DNA of 13,665 nucleotides, taken from positions 1-13,665 of the forward strand of contig JAEDGL010000055.1 in NCBI GenBank assembly GCA_016297535.1, written 5' to 3'. Made by a program: the position numbers and the translations under genes. The notes under the pieces are model-generated. The model saw only the letters and a program-made list of their open reading frames with translations. It was not told the origin of the DNA and made no database searches. The stretch is from Clostridia bacterium. Lineage in GTDB: Bacteria > Bacillota > Clostridia > Christensenellales > Aristaeellaceae. Positions 7,812 to 13,665 of the stretch are shown piece after piece; position 1 is the first letter of the stretch, and every line of letters starts with the position of its first letter.

Positions 7812-9275
7812 TTACGCACGCATTTCTTCCAGCAGTTCCTGCACGACAACCTTTTCATCAAAGGGATGCTTGACGCCCATGATGTCCTGGTAGGTTTCGT
7901 TTCCCTTGCCGGCCAGGATGATCACATCGCCCTCGCGTCCCATGGCAAGCGCACGGCGGATGGCTTCGCGGCGGTTTTCAATCACCACATATTCGCCGTC
8001 GGTCTGTTTCATGCCTTCCTCCATGGCAGCAAGAATGAGCATGGGATCCTCGGTGCGGGGGTTGTCGCTGGTAAGGATGGTAAAGTCCGCCATGCGCCCC
8101 ACAATCTCGCCCATGATGGGACGCTTGCCCCTGTCGCGGTCTCCCCCACAGCCCACCAGCGCAATCAGGCGGCTGCGCGTGAAGGCTCTGACCGTTTTCA
8201 GCACGTTTTCCAGTGCATCTGGGGAATGGGCGTAATCCAGGATAACCTTGTAGGGCGTGTGGGTATCCAGCACCTCCACACGGCCGGGCACATTGCGCAC
8301 GCTTTCCAGACCCGCACGGATATCCTCCTTGTCGATGCCCATAATCATGGCCAAGGACGCGGCGGCCAGCGCGTTGTAAACGTTGAACATGCCGGTAAGG
8401 TGCATGGAGATAGCCATCTCCTCCAACCCGCGCAGACGGATCAGGAAGGATACGCCGTTTTCGGTAATCTCGATATCCCGGGCAAAAACATCGGCGTTGG
8501 CGCTGATGCCAAAGGTGAGATACGGCACCCGAAGATCCCGGCGGATGCTCTCGCTGGTTTCCTCGTCGGCGTTCAGGGCGGCATTCTGCACCGCGCCGCT
8601 CATAAAGAAGCTCTTTTTGGCCTCAAAGTAGCGCTCCATGGTGCCAAAGTAATCCAGATGATCCTGCGACAGGTTGGTATAGCAAGCCGCCTCAAACACC
8701 ACGCCATCCAGACGGTGCATATCTACCGCGTGGGCGCTTACCTCCATGCTTACGGCTTCCACGCCCTCATCCACCATTTGCCGCAGGGTACGGTGCAGAT
8801 CCACCGGGTCGGGGGTGGTCATGGAGCTTGGCAGGTGCTTGGTTCCAATCATGTTGCCGGTGGTGCCGATCAGGCCGGTTTTCATGCCTGCCTTTTCCAG
8901 AATGGCCTTCATGAGAAAGCTGGTGGTGGTTTTTCCCTTGGTGCCGCTTACGCCCACCATGCGCAGGCTGCGGCTTGGGTGGCCGTAAAAGGCGGATGCG
9001 ATATGCGCCATGGCGCTGCGCACATTTTCCACCTTCACCTGCGCCAGGGGGCTATCCAGAAAGCGTTCCACAATCAGCGCGGTGCAACCGTGCTGCGCCA
9101 CCTGATCGGCATAGTCATGCGCATCAAAGCGCATGCCGCTGATGCAGAAGAACAGGCCGTTTTGCACCGGCTCCTTGATACGGCTGTCGGTGACCAGCGC
9201 GCCGATCTCCATATCCAGATTGCCGCGCGTTCCCACAATGCCGGGAACCTCTGCCAGCAATTCCTTCAGTAACAT
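7812..9275 (-). CDS. murE: MurE, UDP-MurNAc-tripeptide synthetase (meso-diaminopimelate type)
   Basis: MurE adds the third stem-peptide residue to UDP-MurNAc-L-Ala-D-Glu. The protein has 487 residues. It shows the N-terminal UDP-binding domain, with the TDSR segment at about 29-32, and the P-loop GTKGKTTTS (111-119; Lys replaces the more common Asn). It also has MTTPDP (152-157), NLSQDHLDYFG (201-211), and a lysine at about 220 in the carbamylated-lysine position. The C-terminal domain has DYAHSPDAL (347-355), GCGGDRDRGKRP, and TSDNPRTEDP (402-411). The DNPR signature (404-407) is that of enzymes adding meso-diaminopimelate rather than L-lysine, so the wall is predicted to be of the DAP type. 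The ATG at 9275 is preceded by GGAGG with 7 bases between. The second codon, TTA, is a codon otherwise avoided in this and the next two genes. Very secure. Confidence 0.97.
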   Translation of the reverse strand: MLLKELLAEVPGIVGTRGNLDMEIGALVTDSRIKEPVQNGLFFCISGMRFDAHDYADQVAQHGCTALIVERFLDSPLAQVKVENVRSAMAHIASAFYGHPSRSLRMVGVSGTKGKTTTSFLMKAILEKAGMKTGLIGTTGNMIGTKHLPSSMTTPDPVDLHRTLRQMVDEGVEAVSMEVSAHAVDMHRLDGVVFEAACYTNLSQDHLDYFGTMERYFEAKKSFFMSGAVQNAALNADEETSESIRRDLRVPYLTFGISANADVFARDIEITENGVSFLIRLRGLEEMAISMHLTGMFNVYNALAAASLAMIMGIDKEDIRAGLESVRNVPGRVEVLDTHTPYKVILDYAHSPDALENVLKTVRAFTRSRLIALVGCGGDRDRGKRPIMGEIVGRMADFTILTSDNPRTEDPMLILAAMEEGMKQTDGEYVVIENRREAIRRALAMGREGDVIILAGKGNETYQDIMGVKHPFDEKVVVQELLEEMRA

Positions 9276-9292
9276 AGGGATTCCTCCATCCT

Positions 9293-11416
9293 TTATGGAT
9301 TGGGTAAATCAAAAGTAACCTTCACAATGGTTCCGCGGGCGGCGTAAGCCCCCGCCGCCGGCTCCTGGCGGATGGCCAGCCCGGAACCATCGATCTGCAT
9401 TTCCAGCCCGCGCTGCCGCAGCAGCGTGGCCGCCTGTGCCAACGAATGGCCCAGCACATCCGGCACGCAGACCAGCTCCTCCGGCTCCGGCGGATTTTGC
9501 GTATAGGTATACAGCATCATCTGGCCTCCGACCACCAGCTTTGCTCCTGCGCTGGGCATTTGCGCGGTGACAACGCTGCCTGCGCCGTCGTCCAGCGCCT
9601 TGAAACCGGCCTGCGCCGCAAGCCTGCGGGCTTCGGCTACGGAGAGCCCCACCAGATCCGGAACCGCCGTTTCCACGCGTTCCTCATCGGAAATGGTTTT
9701 ACAACCTAAATAAGGTAACACATCTGCAAGGATTTGTCCAGCAAAAGGCGCTGCAGTTGTGCCGCCATAATCAACCGGCGTATCCGCCTCGTCCACAATC
9801 ACCAGCAGCGCAATGCGCGGATCATCCGCCGGGGCAAAGCCAAGGAACGAGCCGATGTGCACATCCGACACAATCCTGCCGTCCTTATACACCTGCGCCG
9901 TGCCGGTTTTGCCGCCCACCGCATAGCCGGCCACGGCGGCGTTTTTTGCGCCGCCTGCGCTTACCACCTTTTCCAGCAGGCTGCGCATGATGGCGCTGGT
10001 TTCCTCGCTGATGGGGTGGCTGACCACCCTTGGCTGCGTGCGGTACAGGACCGTTCCATCCGGCGAGACGGCCTCCTGAAGCAGGTAGGGCTGCATCAGC
10101 CTGCCGCCGTTGATAACGGCGCAGGCGGCCGTCAGCAGCTGGATGGGCGTAACGGCGATGCTTTGCCCAAAGCCGATGCGCGCCAGATCCACGTTTTTCA
10201 CGTTCTTTTGGGCAATCAGGATGCCGCTTGCCTCGCCCTGCAGATCCACGCCCGTTTTGCTGCCCAGCCCAAACGCGCGCAGGTACTGATAAAAGCGCTC
10301 GGTTCCCAGCCTAAGCGCCAGCTCCACAAACACGGGATTGCAGCTGTTTTGCAGCCCCTGCGCCATGGTTTCGGCCTCGTGCGGCCGTCCCCAGCAGCGG
10401 ATGGTATCGCCATCCACCTTGATTTTGGCCGAGCAGTAAAACGAATCCTCCGGCGTGGTTACGCCCGCATCCAGCGCTGCGGCGGCGGTGATGATTTTAA
10501 AGGTGGATCCGGGCTCGTAGGCGTCCGTAATCAGGCGGATACGCATCATCTGGTTAAGCGCGTCCACCTGCGCGCGGGGCGGATTGTTGGGATCGTAATC
10601 CGGCTTGGAGCACATGGCCAGGATCGCCCCGGTGTATGGGTCCATGGCAATCGCGTGCACGGCCTGTGCTCTATTGACCTCGTAGCACTCACGCATGGCT
10701 TTTTCGCAGACGGACTGGATGTTTGCGTCGATGGTCAGCCTCAGGTCGTTGCCGTTCTGGGGCTCGATATAGAGGTTCTGGCTGTCATAGATCGTCTGCG
10801 AACGCCCGTCCACGCTGCGAAGCGTTCGTCCCACCTCACCTTTGAGCAGCGTTTCATACTGCGCCTCCAATCCGGATTGCCCTACGCCGTCCACGTTGGT
10901 CAGTCCAAGCGTCTGCACCAGAAACGCATCCTTGAGGTATACACGGCGCACATCCTCATCAAACAAAAGCGCCTTGAGCTGCGTCTGTACGCTTTCGCTT
11001 CCCGATGCCTGCAGCTTTCGCAACTCATCAGCCTTTTCTCGCGAAACCTGACGCTTGAGCGTAACGGACGCTTTTCCCTTGTCCGACAGCTTTTGCGCAA
11101 CGCTGTCCTCATCTAAATCCAAAATCGGACATATCGTTTGTGTGAACAAAGACATGTCCGATATCTTTCGTGGATCGGCGCTTACAATATAGGCCGTCGC
11201 GCTCATGACCAGCGTCTGCTCGTTGGTATCCAAAATGCTTCCTCTGCGGGCATACACGGTACCCTCCCGCGTCCATTGCCTTACGCCTCGCGCCGTCAAA
11301 TCATCCGAAAGGGTGGTGGTAAGGTAGACAATGCGTAAAAACAGCAGGACAAACAGAAATACCAGCAGCATCAGCAGCGCAAAAACCCGCTTGCGGATGT
11401 GCAGCTCCGTCGGCAT
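9293..11416 (-). CDS. ftsI: Class B penicillin-binding protein with two PASTA domains (FtsI/PbpB, SpoVD-like)
   Basis: This is a membrane-anchored D,D-transpeptidase that crosslinks septal peptidoglycan and partners the SEDS protein FtsW. It has 707 residues: a short cytoplasmic end, one membrane segment at about 11-33, and a pedestal/dimerisation domain with VYARRGSILDTN (54-65). The transpeptidase domain follows, with the active-site STFK (304-307), SCN (358-360) and KTGT (503-506). Two C-terminal PASTA domains are visible at about 583-638 and 649-703, each starting V-P-D-(L/V)-x-G. B. subtilis PbpB has two PASTA domains while SpoVD has one, so the vegetative division enzyme is favoured, although clostridial SpoVD cannot be ruled out. 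The ATG at 11416 has a GGGGGAG site 6 bases upstream. The 95-base gap from ftsL carries possible alternative hairpins. Confidence 0.95.
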   Translation of the reverse strand: MPTELHIRKRVFALLMLLVFLFVLLFLRIVYLTTTLSDDLTARGVRQWTREGTVYARRGSILDTNEQTLVMSATAYIVSADPRKISDMSLFTQTICPILDLDEDSVAQKLSDKGKASVTLKRQVSREKADELRKLQASGSESVQTQLKALLFDEDVRRVYLKDAFLVQTLGLTNVDGVGQSGLEAQYETLLKGEVGRTLRSVDGRSQTIYDSQNLYIEPQNGNDLRLTIDANIQSVCEKAMRECYEVNRAQAVHAIAMDPYTGAILAMCSKPDYDPNNPPRAQVDALNQMMRIRLITDAYEPGSTFKIITAAAALDAGVTTPEDSFYCSAKIKVDGDTIRCWGRPHEAETMAQGLQNSCNPVFVELALRLGTERFYQYLRAFGLGSKTGVDLQGEASGILIAQKNVKNVDLARIGFGQSIAVTPIQLLTAACAVINGGRLMQPYLLQEAVSPDGTVLYRTQPRVVSHPISEETSAIMRSLLEKVVSAGGAKNAAVAGYAVGGKTGTAQVYKDGRIVSDVHIGSFLGFAPADDPRIALLVIVDEADTPVDYGGTTAAPFAGQILADVLPYLGCKTISDEERVETAVPDLVGLSVAEARRLAAQAGFKALDDGAGSVVTAQMPSAGAKLVVGGQMMLYTYTQNPPEPEELVCVPDVLGHSLAQAATLLRQRGLEMQIDGSGLAIRQEPAAGAYAARGTIVKVTFDLPNP

Positions 11417-11511
11417 GGCATGCTCCCCCTTTTATGTGTGGTTACAGGGATGTATGCCTTTCGAAACGGACTTATGTATGTTTCGACCGTTTCCTGCCAA
11501 AGGAAACAAAA
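11417..11511 (-). promoter_or_regulatory. ftsL-ftsI spacer with overlapping inverted repeats
   Basis: Read on the minus strand, GTTTCCT (11507-11501) pairs perfectly with AGGAAAC (11495-11489) across a 5-base loop. The second half, extended to GAAACGG (11493-11487), can instead pair with CCGTTTC (11469-11463). TCGAAAC (11485-11479) can also pair with GTTTCGA (11467-11461). These pairings exclude each other, so the leader of ftsI could switch between folds. No U tract follows any of the stems, so termination is unlikely. The function is not known; it could be an mRNA stability or processing element, or chance. Confidence 0.35.
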
Positions 11512-12141
11512 TCAGTTGCCCGCGCTGGCAATAGCGGGAACCTGCGTAGCCTGTGCCGATGCCTCAATGGACTGCAGGGCGGGCTGACGCTTTTGCCCCG
11601 CCAGGGGGCGGGTATCCACCGCCGTAAGGTAAACAGCTTCTACCGCATCGGCGCGGATCATGCCAAGATTGCGCGCGGCATAATTGCCGATGGTGCTGAT
11701 ATCCCGCGCCTCCCGAAGCTGTTCGGACAGCATTTCGTTTTTGGCGGTACCCGCCTTGATGTCCCTGTCCAGCGCATTGATTTTGGTTTGACAGGCGGAA
11801 AGGGTACTGCGCTGATAGCCGATGGTAAACAGGCAGCCAAAAATCAGCGCAGAGCAAACAACCAGCGCGGTCAGCCAGGTAACGCGTACGCCGCCCTTTT
11901 TCATCTCGCGCTGCAGCGATTGCTTCAGCTTGCGGTCCTCCTGCTCTATGCGAATTTTCTCCAGGCGCTGGGCCTGCGTGCGGTGGCGGCGCACGCGATC
12001 CGGCCGAAGCTGGCCCGTATAGGGGTCCAGATCGCTGCCGGGGAGATGGACGCTTGCGGCCACGCTGATGCGGGAGGTTGGAACATAGCGCTCGCGCGGC
12101 TCACGCTGAAAGCTGTCATACATCGGCTGATACTGAGACAT
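11512..12141 (-). CDS. ftsL: FtsL-like bitopic division protein with extended cytoplasmic tail
   Basis: FtsL forms a coiled-coil complex with FtsB/DivIC and FtsQ/DivIB and activates the FtsW-PBP pair. The protein has 209 residues, longer than the roughly 100-120 common for FtsL. A charged N-terminal tail of about 87 residues comes first (RRHRTQAQRLEKIRIEQEDRKLKQ). One membrane segment follows at about 88-108 (TWLTALVVCSALIFGCLFTIGY), then a heptad-like stretch at about 111-148. Next is the segment NYAARNLGMIRADAVEAVYL (153-172), which resembles the FtsL/DivIC-family end motif. The final 30 residues are low complexity (Ala, Gln, Ser). FtsL proteins diverge greatly in sequence, so the call rests on topology, the LGM segment and the position between mraZ and the PBP gene. 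The ATG at 12141 follows an AAGGGGG ribosome binding site; the gap from mraZ is 18 bases. Confidence 0.8.
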   Translation of the reverse strand: MSQYQPMYDSFQREPRERYVPTSRISVAASVHLPGSDLDPYTGQLRPDRVRRHRTQAQRLEKIRIEQEDRKLKQSLQREMKKGGVRVTWLTALVVCSALIFGCLFTIGYQRSTLSACQTKINALDRDIKAGTAKNEMLSEQLREARDISTIGNYAARNLGMIRADAVEAVYLTAVDTRPLAGQKRQPALQSIEASAQATQVPAIASAGN

Positions 12142-12159
12142 GTCCGTTTCCCCCTTGCT

Positions 12160-12645
12160 TTATTCGTTCATATCCGCAATTTCGTTGCGAATTTCCTCGT
12201 GATGCTCCTTGTAGAAGGTATCCTCCGCCAGACCGATGGCACCATCCACAATGCGGATGTGATCCAGCGCGCCGCTGATTTCCACATCCTTTGCCTCGCC
12301 CAGCACATACTGGCGAAGCTTTACCGGCAACAGCACGCGGCCCTGATTATCCGCCTGCATGCCGGGATAGCTGAACTTGGCCACATGATCCTGCTGCCGC
12401 TGCACGCTGGGCTTTCGGCGGTTGAGACGGAAAAGCTCCTCCACCATTTCTTCAAAGGCGGCGTCGGGATAGATGGCGATGGACTGGTCATCCAGCCCAA
12501 CGGTAATGGTAAAGCTTTCGCCCAGATCTTTTCGGTACACAGTGGGGATGATGATTCGGCCCTTGGCATCGATCGAATGATCATAGCTGCCAAAAAAGCG
12601 GGGTTTCCGTGCCGGCCTGGGCATTTCGGCGCAAACGCTTTCCAT
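12160..12645 (-). CDS. mraZ: MraZ, DNA-binding regulator of the division cluster
   Basis: MraZ is an AbrB-like ring-forming DNA-binding protein that represses the promoter of the dcw cluster. From the chosen start it has 161 residues with two SpoVT/AbrB-type repeats: FFGSYDHSIDAKGRIIIPTVYR (17-38) and FSYPGMQADNQGRVLLPVKLR (91-111). Both keep the family DxxxR core (DAKGR and DNQGR). Many MraZ proteins begin almost at the FFGxYxH segment; here about 16 residues precede it. The ATG at 12645 was chosen because GAGGAG lies 6 bases upstream (12657-12652). Another ATG at 12663 gives 6 more residues with poorer spacing. The frame stays open to 12846, but that reading would cover the -10 box and terminator-proximal region and is rejected. 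It is the first gene of the cluster; rsmH, its usual neighbour, is missing. Confidence 0.95.
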   Translation of the reverse strand: MESVCAEMPRPARKPRFFGSYDHSIDAKGRIIIPTVYRKDLGESFTITVGLDDQSIAIYPDAAFEEMVEELFRLNRRKPSVQRQQDHVAKFSYPGMQADNQGRVLLPVKLRQYVLGEAKDVEISGALDHIRIVDGAIGLAEDTFYKEHHEEIRNEIADMNE

Positions 12646-12651
12646 GCGCTT

Positions 12652-12657
12652 CTCCTC
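12652..12657 (-). promoter_or_regulatory. mraZ ribosome binding site deciding the start
   Basis: GAGGAG lies 6 bases before the ATG at 12645. The upstream ATG at 12663 has only an AAGGG 1 base away and a GGGAG about 12 bases away, so the inner start is preferred. Confidence 0.65.
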
Positions 12658-12677
12658 ATCCATGCCCTTCACCCGCT

Positions 12678-12735
12678 CCCTTTTGCCTCCACTTTGCACC
12701 CTTTTTTGGGTGTTGCAACCATTATACTCCACTTT
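12678..12735 (-). promoter_or_regulatory. Cluster of MraZ-box-like direct repeats
   Basis: Read on the minus strand, hexamers of the form AAAG(T/G)G begin at 12735, 12704, 12695 and 12683. Two of these extend to the identical nonamer AAAGTGGAG (12735-12727 and 12695-12687). Spacings are 31, 9 and 12 bases, close to whole helical turns. Published MraZ operators are direct repeats of this general type (TGGGA-like in E. coli, AAAGTG(T/G)-like in mollicutes). The first repeat abuts the -10 box and the others lie in the leader, a sensible arrangement for autorepression. The match is by eye. A small hairpin, CACCC-A6-GGGTG, lies between the repeats. Confidence 0.55.
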
Positions 12736-12749
12736 TTTGCCGTGATCCA
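12721..12749 (-). promoter_or_regulatory. Probable sigma-A promoter of the mraZ-led cluster
   Basis: A perfect -10 hexamer TATAAT lies at 12726-12721. A 17-base spacer places TGGATC (12749-12744) at -35, only 3 of 6 matches, so the -35 is weak. Transcription would begin near 12714, giving a leader of about 70 bases to the mraZ start. The only other clear intrinsic terminator-promoter boundary in this area is the terminator just upstream, which supports this as the start of the operon. Confidence 0.7.
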
Positions 12750-12810
12750 TACCCCGCCGTTGCAATGATCTTCCAGTTTGAAACAAACGCAACACAGAAT
12801 GGCTTTTGAT

Positions 12811-12829
12811 CTGAGAACGCCTGTTCGTG
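12811..12829 (-). promoter_or_regulatory. LexA/SOS-box-like palindrome, copy 1
   Basis: On the minus strand the element reads CACGAACAGGCGTTCTCAG. Its core CGAACAGGCGTTC fits the Firmicute LexA (DinR) consensus CGAACRNRYGTTYC at all but the last base. It lies about 85 bases upstream of the mraZ -10 box and does not overlap a convincing promoter. It shares 15 of 19 positions with the copy at 12890-12908. The assignment is by consensus match only. Confidence 0.5.
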
Positions 12830-12844
12830 TTTTTTGAAGCAATC

Positions 12845-12892
12845 AAAAAAACAGGCTCGCAAGTCCTTGAAACAAAAGGGCTTGCGAGCCTG
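12845..12892 (-). terminator. Strong intrinsic terminator of the metallophosphoesterase gene
   Basis: On the minus strand CAGGCTCGCAAGCCC (12892-12878) pairs with GGACTTGCGAGCCTG (12866-12852), a 15-bp stem with one G-T pair and an 11-base loop. T7 (12851-12845) follows directly. It lies 65 bases after the metallophosphoesterase stop codon and should insulate the division cluster from upstream transcription. On the plus strand the stem is not followed by a T run, so it acts in one direction only. Confidence 0.92.
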
Positions 12893-12908
12893 AGAACACG
12901 CGTTCGCG
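12890..12908 (-). promoter_or_regulatory. LexA/SOS-box-like palindrome, copy 2
   Basis: On the minus strand the element reads CGCGAACGCGTGTTCTCAG, with core CGAACGCGTGTTC again fitting CGAACRNRYGTTYC except at the last base. It overlaps the outer 3 bases of the terminator stem. A weak possible promoter, TTATGA (12945-12940), 17 bases, TGTAAT (12922-12917), lies just upstream, which would put the box at the start of transcription. Any transcript from it would meet the terminator after about 65 bases. Confidence 0.5.
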
Positions 12909-12957
12909 AATAAAATATTACAATATTGTTAATAAAGTTTCATAAACTGTTCATTTC

Positions 12958-13656
12958 TCACTCTGAAATGATACAAACGGGATCGAATGCAAGCGCGTCA
13001 CACGAGACCAGACGGTACTCGATTCCTTCGCGGATTCCTTCATAAGCGATCTTGATGCCCGCGCCATGCAAATGTCCGTAGACCACCCGCTGCACGGCAT
13101 ACTCCTGCAGCAGATCAGTAAAGGCAGTACCGATGCCATCCGAAAAAAGCGGCGGAAAATGAAGCATCACCGTCACATCGCTTCCGTCCAGTTTGCGCGC
13201 CTGATCCAGCGACATCCGAAGTCTCATCAGCTCGCGCCGGTACACTTTTTCATCCTGCTCGCTCAGTGCCTGCTGCGCCGTTGGAAAATTCCAGCCGCGG
13301 GTGCCGCAAAACACATGCTCGCCAAAGCGTATGGCATCGTTCTGGATGACATGCATATTTGGCGGCAACACGGCGCGCAGCCGGGTCAGGGAGCTCCACC
13401 AGTAATCGTGGTTTCCGCGCAGAAGCAGCTTGGTACCGGGCAGGCCGCCAATGGCGTTCAGGTCGTCCGCTGCCTCGCTCAGCTGCATGGCCCAGCTGAT
13501 ATCGCCGGGAATGAGCACGATATCATCCTGTGTGATCTTCCGCCGCCAGTTTGCGCTGATGGTTTCAAAATGGCGATCCCAATGACTGCCAAACACATCC
13601 ATGGGCTTTTGCTCATGGCCGGGCAGATGGAGATCGCCGATTGCAAATACAGACAT
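12958..13656 (-). CDS. Calcineurin-like metallophosphoesterase
   Basis: This is a soluble 232-residue metal-dependent phosphoesterase; the natural substrate is not known. All core metal-binding motifs of the family are present: GDLHL (7-11, Asp8 and His10), GDI (51-53), GNHDYWW (81-87), His166 in LHFPP, and GHLHG (194-198). The protein has no signal peptide or membrane segment, and its length and the GNHDYWW form fit the small bacterial phosphohydrolases sometimes annotated as predicted phosphohydrolase or serine/threonine phosphatase-like. The ATG at 13656 is the most upstream start in view; a GAGGG site (13665-13661) lies 4 bases ahead at the window edge. It ends before a strong terminator, so it is transcriptionally separate from the division cluster. 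Whether it belongs to an upstream operon cannot be seen. Confidence 0.92.
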   Translation of the reverse strand: MSVFAIGDLHLPGHEQKPMDVFGSHWDRHFETISANWRRKITQDDIVLIPGDISWAMQLSEAADDLNAIGGLPGTKLLLRGNHDYWWSSLTRLRAVLPPNMHVIQNDAIRFGEHVFCGTRGWNFPTAQQALSEQDEKVYRRELMRLRMSLDQARKLDGSDVTVMLHFPPLFSDGIGTAFTDLLQEYAVQRVVYGHLHGAGIKIAYEGIREGIEYRLVSCDALAFDPVCIISE

Positions 13657-13665
13657 TCGTCCCTC

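Larger units (their letters stand above)
12646..12957. other. Non-coding regulatory region between the metallophosphoesterase gene and mraZ
   Basis: This 312-base stretch contains no supportable gene on either strand. From right to left it holds an AT-rich segment with the 10-base palindrome ACAATATTGT (12920-12929). Next are a LexA-like box, the intrinsic terminator, a second LexA-like box, about 60 bases without recognised features, the mraZ promoter and the MraZ-box repeats. The segment 12905-12957 is clearly richer in A and T than the coding sequence around it. Confidence 0.7.

Noticed and set aside
4731..9272. A plus-strand open frame of 1513 codons running antisense to ftsW, murD, mraY and murE
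   Set aside because: All four minus-strand genes happen to be in the same phase, and this frame is the exact codon-for-codon antisense of them. It stays open because the sense genes avoid TTA, CTA and TCA codons; it ends at the TTA that is codon 2 of murE. The His- and Gln-rich translation shows no domain, so it is a codon-bias artefact.
9734..11116. A 460-codon plus-strand frame antisense to the PBP gene
   Set aside because: The minus-strand PBP has all catalytic motifs and PASTA domains; the plus-strand translation has no recognisable features and no ribosome binding site that stands out.
11434..12768. A 444-codon plus-strand frame antisense to ftsL and mraZ
   Set aside because: It covers two well-supported minus-strand genes and the mraZ promoter, and its product has no recognisable domain.
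12160..12846. A longer MraZ reading of 228 residues from 12846
   Set aside because: The extra 67 residues are not MraZ-like, there is no ribosome binding site at that ATG, and the added part would include the TATAAT promoter element and a LexA-like box.
12845..12908. Inverted repeat with flanking direct repeats considered as a miniature mobile element
   Set aside because: The inverted repeat is followed by T7 and placed after a stop codon, which fits an ordinary intrinsic terminator. The flanking repeats are palindromic operators rather than target-site duplications, and one overlaps the stem itself.
1..13665. Search by eye for tRNA, rRNA, CRISPR repeats, insertion sequences, defence genes or a phage segment
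   Set aside because: Nothing of the kind was seen; the window is almost fully covered by conserved division and wall genes with uniform base and codon use.

Overview
The window is almost entirely a division and cell wall (dcw) gene cluster, read from right to left on the minus strand. The organism looks like a moderately GC-rich member of the Clostridia (Firmicutes). The reasons are the mraZ-first cluster order, strong AGGAGG-type ribosome binding sites, a class B penicillin-binding protein with two PASTA domains, a DivIB-type FtsQ, and a MurE with the DNPR signature of meso-diaminopimelate addition. The exact lineage cannot be fixed from this sequence; a gut clostridial group such as Christensenellales or Oscillospirales is a guess.

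Layout in transcription order (right to left): a metallophosphoesterase (13656-12958) ends at a strong intrinsic terminator (12892-12845). A 312-base non-coding stretch follows, holding two near-identical LexA/SOS-like palindromes, a perfect TATAAT -10 box and a group of MraZ-box-like repeats. The cluster is then mraZ (12645-12160), ftsL (12141-11512), a PASTA-type ftsI/pbpB (11416-9293), murE (9275-7812), mraY (7790-6789), murD (6773-5412), ftsW (about 5330-4191), murA (4122-2836), ftsQ/divIB (2839-1940), a 185-base spacer with its own promoter, ftsA (1754-564), and ftsZ (521 to beyond the left edge).

The genes form one programme. MurA starts the UDP-MurNAc pathway, MurD and MurE add D-Glu and meso-DAP, and MraY makes lipid I. 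FtsW and the class B PBP are the septal glycosyltransferase-transpeptidase pair. FtsL and FtsQ regulate that pair, FtsA anchors the Z ring, and FtsZ forms it. MraZ probably represses the whole unit from its own promoter.

The points most worth a second look are the twin LexA-like boxes at the head of the cluster, a terminator-shaped hairpin between murD and ftsW whose 3' arm contains the ftsW ribosome binding site, the pared-down gene content (rsmH, murF and murG absent from their usual slots), and substitutions in FtsW and FtsA motifs. No RNA gene, mobile element, CRISPR array or foreign gene was seen. No clearly new system was found; the novelty, if any, is regulatory.
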